From the NCBI GenBank assembly GCA_003222065.1, contig QHUV01000676.1, forward strand, positions 1 to 8,091: a DNA stretch of 8,091 nucleotides, in the 5' to 3' direction. This DNA is from Gemmatimonadota bacterium (GTDB lineage Bacteria; Gemmatimonadota; Gemmatimonadetes; Gemmatimonadales; Gemmatimonadaceae). Every line of letters starts with the position of its first letter. Position 1 is the stretch's first letter. The position numbers and the translations under genes are program-made. The notes beneath the pieces are model-generated. The model saw nothing but the letters and a program-made list of their open reading frames with translations, was not told the DNA's origin and ran no database searches. Below are positions 1 through 6,547 of the stretch, piece after piece.

Positions 1-469
1 GGAAGTAGCAGATGCTCAACAGCTCGGACATCGTGGCGTGCGGCGCGCCGTCAAAGTAGAGTGGCAGCGGACGCCCGAAGAGCAGAGCGTCGAGACGCTG
101 TAGCGCCGCATCGCGGCGTACGCCGCCCGTCGCGGAGAAGACTGCACCCATTCGGAAGTACACGGCGTTCATCAATACGACGTAGCCGCCGAGGCGAACG
201 CGCCAGGCCCAGACCGTGTTCCGCCAACGCGTGAGCAGCATGAGGCCCACACTGCACGCCGCAAATGAAAGCCAGATGACGAGCTCCGTCCACACAATGC
301 CGATCGGCGACAAGAGCAGCCGCGTGGCGACCAGGCCGTACAGCGCGACGAAGACCGTCTCGTGAGGCAACGGCTTCGACGCATGGGTACGTGCGCGCGG
401 CGAGATTGGCACGAGCGTCAGTGGAGGCCGCTCGACACGCTCGCGCAGCCGGAGCGGCGCGTTAGACAT
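1..469 (-). CDS. PAP2-type (PAP2_3-like) membrane phosphatase, N-terminal part; 3' end beyond the left edge
   Basis: I read 156 codons without a stop from an ATG at 469 to the left edge, so the C-terminal part is missing. Seen: a basic N-terminal tail (about 1-36), a hydrophobic segment at about 38-59, a second at about 61-80, a third around 94-112, then the stretch LDALLFGRPLPLYF (126-139) followed by MSELLSICYF at the edge. A short D-x-LLFG-x-P run followed by a 'SELLS..YF' helix is typical of the PAP2_3 group, which includes bacterial PAP2 phosphatases and the Aur1/inositol-phosphoceramide synthase type. Its active site (KxxxxxxRP, PSGH, SRxxxxxHxxxD) would lie outside the window, so catalysis cannot be verified. 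The start overlaps the acyltransferase stop by 8 bp (ATGTCTAA), implying translational coupling. Likely role (inference): dephosphorylation of a lipid phosphate or transfer of a head group at the membrane. Confidence 0.72.
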   Translation of the reverse strand, partial: MSNAPLRLRERVERPPLTLVPISPRARTHASKPLPHETVFVALYGLVATRLLLSPIGIVWTELVIWLSFAACSVGLMLLTRWRNTVWAWRVRLGGYVVLMNAVYFRMGAVFSATGGVRRDAALQRLDALLFGRPLPLYFDGAPHATMSELLSICYF

Positions 470-1451
470 GTGACCGGCCAGCGGCACTTGCGCGCATCCA
501 TCCGCCGATCGCGGCCGCGTCATCTCGCGCCGTGCGCCGGCCGAAAGCGTTGCGCAGCTTGGGCCAGCGCGTGCACAGTTCCGGGTATGCGACGAGACCG
601 AGCGCCGTGATCGTGAGATATGCAGGCAGCACCCACAGCCGCCGGCTGGCGAAGGCGAAGACGATCATCGCGGCGAGCCACGCGACGGCAAGCGGCGCCC
701 CAATGAGGATGCGCCAAAGCGCAATCGTGTTGAGCATCTTTTGCGCGCGCCAGCGCGCCTCGCCCATCTCCTCATCGGCGAATGCGGCTAACGTTTCGAT
801 GCGCAACAGGGCGTGCGCATCGTTTGCTTCGACCGCGATCGCTTCCAGACTCGCCGTGATGCGCGCCATGAGCGCGGCCAACCTGCCCCGTTGATCCTCG
901 GTCGAGGCCGGAAGCGTGACGTCGATCGGCGCTCCCGCGACGATGCACACGTCGGATCTGAACGTGGGCGCCGACTCGTAGAAGATTCCGACGGGAATCA
1001 CGAGCGGCGTTACACCGCGCTCGAGGGCCGCGGCTAGTATCCTGGCCGCACCGGGCTTGAAAGGCAGGTGGCGTGGACCGAGGTCACTGGTGCCTTCAGG
1101 GAACACGAACAGGTGGCCGCCGGCCACGAGATGCTCGACGGCGACGGCGAGCGCGCCACTATTGTCGCGCCGCGAGCCCGATTCGTCCTCGTCTTTGTCG
1201 CGCGTCACCGGAATGCCGGTGAAGAAGAGTCGCCCGAACCACCCGCGGACGAGCTGGCGCGAGATCAGGAAGACGGCGCGCGGGAAAACGCTCTTGTACA
1301 GCATGCCGTCCACGGCGCCGTTCCGATGGAGGCCGACCAGCAGCACCGGGCCTTGGTCGATGGCGACCGCTGCGAGCCTAACGACTCGCACACGCCGATA
1401 ATAGATCGCCGTCGCGGCGCGTAGGAGGGCGCGATACCAGAGCTCGGGCAT
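462..1451 (-). CDS. PlsC-like glycerophospholipid acyltransferase with C-terminal membrane hairpin
   Basis: Acyltransferase of the PlsC/LPLAT superfamily, expected to move a fatty acyl group onto a lysophospholipid or glycerol phosphate at the inner membrane. With the start at 1451 it has 329 residues. Motifs: His42 and Asp48 in LHRNGAVDG (five residues between H and D, the spacing I associate with the GAT/SCT1-like branch rather than the HX4D of classic PlsC); GIPVTR with Arg84; FPEGT at 117-121; VIPVGI at 151-156. Two hydrophobic helices at about 255-305 should anchor the C-terminus. I prefer the ATG at 1451 (MPELWYRAL) because a GGGG run lies just upstream; the ATG at 1487 would add the Pro/Gly-rich MPPGGPPGDTGD and has no ribosome binding site. 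It overlaps the downstream PAP2 gene by 8 bp, so the pair is probably co-expressed in lipid synthesis. The substrate is not determinable here. Confidence 0.88.
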   Translation of the reverse strand: MPELWYRALLRAATAIYYRRVRVVRLAAVAIDQGPVLLVGLHRNGAVDGMLYKSVFPRAVFLISRQLVRGWFGRLFFTGIPVTRDKDEDESGSRRDNSGALAVAVEHLVAGGHLFVFPEGTSDLGPRHLPFKPGAARILAAALERGVTPLVIPVGIFYESAPTFRSDVCIVAGAPIDVTLPASTEDQRGRLAALMARITASLEAIAVEANDAHALLRIETLAAFADEEMGEARWRAQKMLNTIALWRILIGAPLAVAWLAAMIVFAFASRRLWVLPAYLTITALGLVAYPELCTRWPKLRNAFGRRTARDDAAAIGGWMRASAAGRSHV

Positions 1452-1495
1452 GTCCCCAGTGTCGCCCGGGGGCCCGCCCGGTGGCATACGTCAGG

Positions 1496-1517
1496 TTACG
1501 TAGCTCCCTTTACGTAG
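1496..1517. repeat. Two direct copies of TTACGTAG, 14 bp apart, upstream of the acyltransferase
   Basis: TTACGTAG occurs at 1496-1503 and again at 1510-1517. Each has the palindromic core TACGTA, and a related TACGTC lies at 1487-1492. The sites sit 45-66 bp upstream of the preferred acyltransferase start, in the short gap after the ABC permease. They could be a regulator binding site or part of a promoter; nothing else in the sequence supports a specific factor. The remaining gap (1518-1569) shows no convincing terminator, only a 4-bp stem. Confidence 0.35.
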
Positions 1518-1569
1518 AGGAGCCTCAACGAGCCGCTGCTGGCTGCCGAGTGCCGCGTGTTCCTGGCCC

Positions 1570-2340
1570 TTACAGCTCTTGTCGCTCGAAGATCCGCACC
1601 GTCGCCGCTGTTCCCAAGGCGATCGCGGCCGCCACCGTCGTCAGCGGCCAGCCTAACGATGACGCCGGCGACTCGCCAGTCAGCGCGTCGCGCATCGCCG
1701 GCAGCAGCCCGAGGAAGCTGTAGTGCGCCGCCGGCGACCAATTCGAGAAGAGGAGGGTAAGGAAGTAGAAGCCGAGCCCGGCGCCGGCCGCAGCGCCGCG
1801 CGCGCGGAACGCCGCGGAAAAGAGGGTCATCACGACGACGAGCAGCGAGGCGTAGAGCAGCCACAACGCTACCGCCGTCACGAGCCGGGCGGCGTTGGAG
1901 CCGTCGAACAGCAACGCCATCATCCCCACGCAGGCCGCGGTACCTAACGCGGTTGCTGCCACAAGGAGCATGACTTGCGATACGATTTTCGCGATAACGA
2001 ATGCACCGCGCGACAGCGGCTTGGTCAGCACGAGGATCGCCGTTCCCGAGCTCCGCTCCCCTGAGACCGCTCCCGCCCCTGCGATCACTACCGCAATCAG
2101 CACGAACTGGTCGAGATTCTTGAGGAACTGTCCGGAGGCGTCGAGCGCGGTCGGCGCCGGGAGCTGGATCACCACGCCCGGCTGCGTGGCGGCCATCGAG
2201 TGCACCAACGCCGGCGTGAGCACGGCGATGACCGGACTCGTTAGGCCGAGGAACACAAGCATCCCGGGAATAACCCAGAGCCGCCAAGTCCGGCGGATCT
2301 CGGTGAGCTCCTTGCGGAGGAAGGCGACGAGCCCCGTCAT
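1570..2340 (-). CDS. ABC-2 type transporter permease
   Basis: Membrane subunit of an ABC-2 family exporter, 256 residues. It begins MTGLVAFLRKELTEIRRTWR, the cytoplasmic 'KEL.E..R' start usual for these permeases, then has a hydrophobic segment ending in a long extracytoplasmic loop (VHSMAATQPG...). The cytoplasmic motif SGERSSGTAILVLTKPLSRG follows the second membrane segment and is diagnostic of ABC-2 permeases (ERE.GT....L..P..R). Four more hydrophobic segments follow, about six in all, and the protein ends IFERQEL. The ATG overlaps the stop of the ATPase gene as ATGA, the classic coupling arrangement. Because of a frameshift in the ATPase gene, its upstream frame runs open into this gene, so an automatic caller would merge the two; I treat them as separate proteins. 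Substrate unknown. Confidence 0.9.
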   Translation of the reverse strand: MTGLVAFLRKELTEIRRTWRLWVIPGMLVFLGLTSPVIAVLTPALVHSMAATQPGVVIQLPAPTALDASGQFLKNLDQFVLIAVVIAGAGAVSGERSSGTAILVLTKPLSRGAFVIAKIVSQVMLLVAATALGTAACVGMMALLFDGSNAARLVTAVALWLLYASLLVVVMTLFSAAFRARGAAAGAGLGFYFLTLLFSNWSPAAHYSFLGLLPAMRDALTGESPASSLGWPLTTVAAAIALGTAATVRIFERQEL

Positions 2341-3084
2341 CGCGCCCCACCGCCGACGAGCTCGACGAACACCTCTTCCAGACCCGCTTCCTCGATCTCG
2401 AAGCGCCGAAGCGCCACGCCGGCAGCAGCAATCACCGCGTTCCAGGATCGCCACGGCGTCGCAGACGCGCTCGACGTCGGCGAGGATGTGGGTAGAGAAG
2501 AACACCGTCGTGCGCCCGCGGAGCGACGTGACCATCTCGAGCACCTCGCGTCGGCCAATCGGGTCCAGCGCGCTCGTCGGCTCGTCGAGCAGTAGCAGAC
2601 TTGGCGCGTTGATAAGCGCTTGTGCGATGCCGAGTCGCTGCTTCATCCCTCGCGAGAAGCCGCCGACGCGCGTCGTGACCGAGGCGAGCCCCGCCATCTC
2701 GAGCAGCGCATCGGCGCGCGCTTCGAGCGTCGTGGGCTCGAGCCCGAAGAGTCGCCCTGCGAGATCGAGGTACTCGCGCGCCGTCATCCACGGGTAGAAG
2801 CCAGGCACGTCGGGGAGGAAGCCGATACTCGCTCGGACCGTGTCGCGCATACGCGTGACATCATGGCCGAGGACGTGCGCCGTGCCAGCGGTGGGACGTG
2901 CGAGTCCCGAAAGGATGCGCAGCGCCGTCGTCTTTCCGGCGCCGTTACGCCCCAGGAAGCCAAACACTACACCTGGCCGCACGACGAGATCAACGTGGTC
3001 GAGGGCGAGCGTGTCGCCGAACCGCTTGGTCAGGCCGCGGAGCTCGATCGCCGGCGCATCAGCCGCGGGGTCGGCCGCGCTCAA
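2337..3084 (-). CDS. ABC-2 type transporter ATP-binding protein, with a frameshift near 2430-2440
   Basis: ATPase partner of the permease that follows. From a TTG at 3084 the frame gives ELRGLTKRFGDT, Walker A GRNGAGKTT (45-53), signature FSRGM (143-147), Walker B LLLLDEPTSALDP (163-175) and H-loop STH (His199). The Q-loop position reads FLPD, with Asp92 where Gln is usual. After VAILERG (217) this frame becomes nonsense, while the frame one base over gives VIAAAGVALRRF then EEAGLEEVFVELVG and stops at 2337; that is the normal end of an ABC-2 ATPase. The span of 748 nt is one base more than a multiple of three; dropping one base gives 248 residues, a usual length. The break is either a sequencing or assembly indel or a true mutation. 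The TTG start overlaps the preceding TGA (TTGA), and no ATG or GTG lies nearby in frame. It resembles YxlF by position; the substrate is unknown. Confidence 0.87.
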
Positions 3085-3404
3085 CGCTGGTCGCGCGGGT
3101 TGTAGAGCACGTCCACGGCGCGCCGCGCGGCCTCGCCGCCCGCCGTGCTCGCGCCGGAGCCGGCGCTCGGAGCGTCCACGTCCGAGGCCACTCGCCCGGC
3201 CGCGAGGTAACCGATCGCTCCGGGCAGGTTGCCTAACGCGATGACGAGCGCCCACACCCACTTCCTGCCGCCTCGCACCGCGTCGCGTCGCACGAGGTCA
3301 ACCAGTGCGTACGCTTGCGTCGCGACCTGCGCGACGATGAGCGCGAGCGTGATGGCGGCGACGGTGGTCGAGACCTCGAGGAGCCGGGCGAACCGGTCCA
3401 ACAT
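3081..3404 (-). CDS. Small PLDc_N-domain membrane protein (YxlE-like), first gene of the ABC transporter set
   Basis: A 107-residue protein with two membrane segments: about 11-32 (VSTTVAAITLALIVAQVATQAY) and about 49-70. The run ALVDLVRRDAVRGGRKWVWALVIALGNLPGAIGYLAAGR matches the PLDc_N family (phospholipase D/nuclease N-terminal domain used alone), with the usual 'D..RR...gg.kwvW...i...p..G.i.Y...GR' pattern. The C-terminal tail is Ala/Gly/Ser-rich and ends NPRDQR. Start chosen at 3404 because GGAGG lies 7 nt upstream; a longer open frame to 3605 would run into the repeat region. In the Bacillus sigY operon a PLDc_N protein (YxlE) precedes ABC ATPase YxlF and permease YxlG, and the same order is seen here. 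The role is probably an accessory or regulatory membrane partner of the transporter (inference). There is no catalytic PLD motif. Confidence 0.85.
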   Translation of the reverse strand: MLDRFARLLEVSTTVAAITLALIVAQVATQAYALVDLVRRDAVRGGRKWVWALVIALGNLPGAIGYLAAGRVASDVDAPSAGSGASTAGGEAARRAVDVLYNPRDQR

Positions 3405-3411
3405 GGGCAAG

Positions 3412-3416
3412 CCTCC
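3412..3416 (-). promoter_or_regulatory. Ribosome binding site of the PLDc_N gene
   Basis: GGAGG on the minus strand, 7 nt before the ATG at 3404. It is the strongest Shine-Dalgarno sequence in the window and fixes the start of the three-gene transporter set. Confidence 0.75.
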
Positions 3417-3471
3417 GGGCGTTTGGGTGTTCCTTCCAATTGAACTATGCAGGCGCGCGGTTGCTTCAACC

Positions 3472-3893
3472 AAGTAGGTAGCCAAAAGTTCTGCTACAGA
3501 TCGCAGATGTTGATAGCAGGCGGAGGCGGCACCTTGCCAAAAATGGGGTCTTCCGGGAATTTCGGGAACGGTTGAGGTCAGCAGGGCCGCTGACACCACT
3601 GACACGACGCTGGGACCACCGACTCCCTCCTCGCTGCGCTCGGAGCCAATCGATCTGGAGTCGCGCGCGCGTTGCGCGCCCTCCCGCTCCTTTCGCCTTG
3701 CATCTAGCCTTTACGTATTGCAACACATCCCTGGTGTGCGGAGCTGTCTTTGCACGCGGAGCCCGTCAGCGGTGTCAGCGCAGTGTCAGCGGTTTCAGCG
3801 GCCCCTCACTTCGCTCGCAACCAGTGCTACTTGAAGTCGCTCGCGCTCGGCGCTCGCTCCTGCTCGTTCGCCAAGACTTCTGGCTACCTACTT
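3472..3893. repeat. 422-bp segment bounded by 13-bp perfect inverted repeats (MITE-like or large hairpin)
   Basis: AAGTAGGTAGCCA at 3472-3484 is exactly repeated, inverted, at 3881-3893; beyond it AAGT also matches after one mismatch. Inside is a second inverted pair: 3584-3605 against 3783-3804, 20 of 22 positions complementary. The two nested pairs are arranged symmetrically, as in a miniature inverted-repeat element or an extended noncoding hairpin. There is no transposase and I find no clear target-site duplication. The outer ends AAGTAGGTAGCC could be transposon ends; the element could also be a dispersed genomic repeat affecting transcription of the transporter genes. Confidence 0.55.
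3765..3801 (+). repeat. Four closely spaced TCAGCG units inside the repeat element
   Basis: Four copies of TCAGCG, three of them reading TCAGCGG, occur at 9- to 11-base spacing (TCAGCGGTG, TCAGCGCAGTG, TCAGCGGTT, TCAGCGG). The last two form the right arm of the inner inverted repeat. The left arm near 3584-3605 carries the inverted counterpart. It looks like slippage or expansion of a 9-mer unit. Confidence 0.5.
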
Positions 3894-6233
3894 AGTCTTA
3901 GCCCGGCCGCAATTTTCCACTGCACTCTGCTGGAACGCGGATAGTCACGGTCTCCCGCGTAGCGAGAAGGATGAAACCTTATCGTCAGGCGCGAGCGCAA
4001 CGCGCACATAGCGTGATCCTGACGGAAATACGACCTCGTACGTGTACACTCGATCGTCGCCAAGCTCGCGGCGATCGAGCAGCACGAGCCGCTGCTGGGC
4101 GCCGAGCGTCCGCAGTTGGCTCTGGTAGAACTGCGCTGCATCGGGGAAGAATCCAGCACGCACGTACGCGAATTCGTTAGGCGTCAGCTTCCCCTCGCGA
4201 ATCGTGTCGAGCAGACGCCCCACACGCGCCGTCACCTGCGGCTCCCGGTCGGCGATCGGCGCCGGAGCTTTGATCGCGAGGTCGGGATGAATGATCGAAG
4301 CGATGCCGTCGGCGATGCGCCCCGGATCGGCGTCGGCGGAATTGGCGAGGACGATGATGTCCAAGTCGTCGCCGATGAACCGAGACAGCTGCGTCTTGAA
4401 GCCCTGCCATGCTCCGCCATGCTCCTGCAGCGGCTTCCCTCCCCGCTCCTCGATCGCCCATCCCATACCGTAGGGATAGGGCTTCCCGCTGTTGAGTCGG
4501 ACGGGCGTCAGAATCTGCGCCCAGCTCTCGGGCTTGAGGATCGCGCGGCGCTTCACGGCGGTATCCCAGGCAACCAGATCGCGCACCGACCAGTACAGCG
4601 ATCCGTCGGCGGTCGTGTTGAGTTGCGGCGCGACCCACTCCTGATTCTTGAGCTGTCCGTTCTCGTGCCGATAGCCCGCCGCGCGATGCGGCACGATCTC
4701 GGAATCCTTCCGATAGTCGAAGGTGCTCGTCGTGTAATCGGGGATGCCCGACGTATGGTTTAGCAGATTCCTAACAGTGATCGTGCGCCAGCTCGCCGGC
4801 GCGTCGGGGAAGAACTTGGTGATCGGGTCGCTGAGCGACAGCTTGCCGTCCTCGACCTGCAGCATCACCGCCGTCGCCGTGAACATCTTGCCGAGCGAGC
4901 CGGATTGGAAAATCGTCTCGTCGGTGACCGGCACCATGTGCTCGACATTCGCAAACCCGTAACCTCGGGTCGTCACGGCGCCCTTGTTCACGATGCCGAC
5001 GGCGACGCCGGGGACCTTCTGCCGCGTCATCTCGGCTTGCACGAACTCGTCGATCGGCGACGACTGACTCGCCCGACGTAAGACGCGTCCCGGATGACCG
5101 CCGGTGGTCCTTCCGTCATCGAACACGATCTCGCCATTCACCCAGACCGTCTTGATTCCCGTCGAGGGCGCGTGCGGATCTTTTATTGTCGCCCGATCGC
5201 CGACGCTCTTCGGATCGAACAGCACGAGATCGGCGGCGAGTCCGGGGCGAATGATGCCCCGATCGCTGATCCCGACGTTCGATGCGGACAGACTCGTCAT
5301 CTTGCGCACCGCATCTTCGAGCGTGAGCACTTTGAGCTCGCGCACATAGTGACCCAAGACTCGTGGGAACGAGCCGAATCCCCTTGGGTGCGCGCCGTCG
5401 AGCGCGCCATCACTGCAGATGTTCGCGAACTTCCAGCGCATGATGGACGCGATGTCCCGCTCATCCATTCCCTTCGCGACGACGCTTTCGTCGGCCTGCC
5501 GCGCCTGTGACTCCGCGATGAGCGCCATGAGTGTCGTCGCTGGATCCGACTTGCGGATCGCCGCGATCTGCCCCACGTCCTTGCCGACGTACGTCGTGTC
5601 GAGCGCGAAGTCGCCTATTACGAGATCTTCGGGTGCCGCGACCTGCTTGAGAATGAAGTCCGTCTCGGCGCGGTCGCTGAAGTTTCGCTTTGGGTACAGC
5701 ACGGTGAGCGTCGACTGCCACATCGTGTAGGGGTAAACATCGGCCGTCACCTGCACGCCCTCAGCCCGCGCGCGATTCAACGTCTCGATGAGCCGGTCGC
5801 CTTGGCCCCAGAGCGCGCGCATCGCGAGCTTCATGTGCGAGACCTGCACGGGCATCTTCGCGACGCGCCCGATCGTGATCAGCTCATCGAGCGCTTGCCA
5901 GAAGTCGCGATCCTCGCTCCGCATGTGGCTGATGTAGCGGCCACCCATGCCACCGGCGACCTTCGCGAGCTCGAGCACCTCCGCGGGCGCGGAGAAAATT
6001 CCGGGATCGTACTCCAACCCAGTCGAGAGGCCGAGCGCGCCGGCGGACATTTCTTCGGCGACGAGTTGCCGCATGCGCGACAGTTCGGAGTCGGAGGCCG
6101 CGCGCTTGAAGTCGTCGCCAAGGACGTTACGGCGAATTGTGCCATGGCCGACGTACGACGCGACGTTTATCGCCGCTGGTTGACTGTCGAGTCGCGCGAA
6201 AAACTGGACGAGCGGAAAGCGTGATTCTCCATC

Positions 6234-6304
6234 CGTTGACGATGCGGACTTCGGCGGCACGAGCCGGCGCTCCCGTCCCGTCGATGATCCTGGCGTTGAC
6301 GATG
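6234..6304. repeat. Direct repeat CGTTGACGATG, two copies 60 bp apart, at the deletion junction
   Basis: Exact 11-bp copies at 6234-6244 and 6294-6304. In the gene they encode the two IVN stretches (LIVNAR and RIVNG). The copy at 6234 coincides with the point where the D-aminoacylase frame breaks, so short repeats of this kind may have promoted the deletion; that link is inference. Confidence 0.5.
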
Positions 6305-6378
6305 AGCGTCGCTGGCGATTGCGCGGCCGCGTTCGAGCAAACGAAAGTGAGTGTCGCGAGGATTAGTGAGATACGCAT
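6234..6378 (-). pseudogene. 5' remnant of the D-aminoacylase gene: signal peptide and first beta strand
   Basis: From ATG 6378: MRISLILATLTFVCSNAAAQ is a clear Sec signal peptide (short basic n-region, hydrophobic core, Ala-rich cleavage site near AAAQ). It is followed by TLIVNARIIDGTGAPARAAEVRIVNG, the standard amidohydrolase start (the 'I.DGTG.P...A.V.I..G' strand pair). Right after VNG (about 6234-6240) homology jumps frame to DGESRFPLVQFFARL, which belongs about 80-90 residues further on in the family. No good Shine-Dalgarno sequence precedes the ATG. Confidence 0.8.
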
Positions 6379-6547
6379 CGATGTGCAGTGGTAGGCATGC
6401 GCCTATTCTATTCGCTGCGCCGAAATCCGTAACTGAACCAATTGGCCGCCTCGTAGGCCGTCTGACTGTGGAGAACCAGATTGGCGTGCTATAGCGGCAT
6501 ACTAGGTGCGACGAGTCGCCTCTCAACCCAGGCAAACGGGAGTCACC
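6379..6547. promoter_or_regulatory. Divergent promoter region between the D-aminoacylase and reductase genes
   Basis: 169 bp between two outward-reading starts, so both promoters should be here. On the minus strand TAGAAT (6405-6410), 26 nt before the D-aminoacylase ATG, is a five-of-six match to a -10 box, but no good -35 is placed 16-18 nt upstream. On the plus strand TATAGC at 6490-6495 is a weak -10 candidate. I see no clear operator dyad. Confidence 0.4.
6538..6542 (+). promoter_or_regulatory. Ribosome binding site of the reductase gene
   Basis: GGGAG ends 5 nt before the ATG at 6548. It supports that start over an in-frame ATG at 6506, which would add MRRVASQPRQTGVT with no ribosome binding site. 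Confidence 0.6.

Larger units (their letters stand above)
3405..3944. other. 540-bp region without a convincing gene, upstream of the transporter set
   Basis: This lies between the end of the D-aminoacylase/beta-lactamase gene (3945) and the PLDc_N start (3404), both on the minus strand, so it must hold the promoter of the transporter set. Short open frames exist on both strands (minus 3466-3726, plus 3572-3895), but they are low-complexity, Arg/Ser-rich and mirror each other across inverted repeats, so I do not call them genes. A weak minus-strand promoter candidate is TTGAAG, a 16-nt spacer, then TAGTTC within 3440-3470. The rest is the repeat element described separately. Confidence 0.6.
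3945..6378 (-). pseudogene. Secreted N-acyl-D-amino-acid deacylase (D-aminoacylase) fused to a class C beta-lactamase-like domain, with two apparent deletions
   Basis: The main open frame is 771 codons (6260 to 3945). Residues 10-390 match D-aminoacylase after its first strands: NVASYVGHGTIRR, GLSTGLEYDPGIFS, metal-site His in ISHMRSED (about 111) and VQVSHMK (about 141), and catalytic Asp in SDGALDGAHPRGFGSFPRVLGHY (about 284). From about 400 a serine beta-lactamase/esterase domain follows: SxxK in GSLGKMF (Ser about 455), LLNHTSGIPDY, HGGAWQGF (about 615), then a C-terminal domain to 771. Lesion 1: the true N-terminus (ATG 6378, signal peptide) is in another frame and about 80-90 residues are missing, including the PGFIDxHxH metal motif and the active-site Cys region. 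Lesion 2: at residues 519-520 (near 4704) the frame goes from DYRKD straight to SEIVPHRAAGY, without the roughly 70 residues that normally carry YxN. When intact it would release D-amino acids outside the cytoplasm. As written it should be inactive in both domains. Confidence 0.82.

Noticed and set aside
1518..1569. Possible terminator after the ABC permease
   Set aside because: Only a 4-bp AGCC/GGCT stem and no T-run.
2430..2440. Programmed ribosomal frameshift in the ATPase
   Set aside because: No slippery heptamer, no rare-codon or stop context typical of +1 sites, and ABC-2 ATPases are not known to need recoding.
1895..2797. 300-codon open frame on the plus strand opposite the ABC genes
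   Set aside because: It is the antisense shadow of genuine ABC permease and ATPase coding sequence; high-GC genes commonly leave such open frames.
1570..3261. A single long ATPase-permease fusion protein
   Set aside because: The residues after VAILERG in this frame are Arg/Gly-rich nonsense, while the alternative frame supplies a normal ATPase end with its stop overlapping a normal permease ATG.
3421..3445. GGAAC as an ECF sigma -35 box before the PLDc_N gene
   Set aside because: There is no matching -10 at proper spacing before the ribosome binding site.
3662..3680. GCGCGC…GCGCGC hairpin inside the repeat element
   Set aside because: Simple alternating GC of the sort expected at this composition; no supporting context as a terminator.
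3466..3726. Open frame on the minus strand ending …ICSRTFGYLLG
   Set aside because: It runs through the left half of the inverted-repeat element, is Arg/Ser-rich with no domain, and its VSGVSGP text is mirrored by the opposite-strand frame in the right arm. It is a by-product of the repeat.
3572..3895. Open frame on the plus strand across the repeat element
   Set aside because: Same reason: low complexity, no ribosome binding site, no recognisable family, and its sequence follows the repeat arms.
4116..4763. 215-codon plus-strand open frame opposite the beta-lactamase domain
   Set aside because: Antisense shadow of a clearly recognisable domain; no ribosome binding site or family resemblance.
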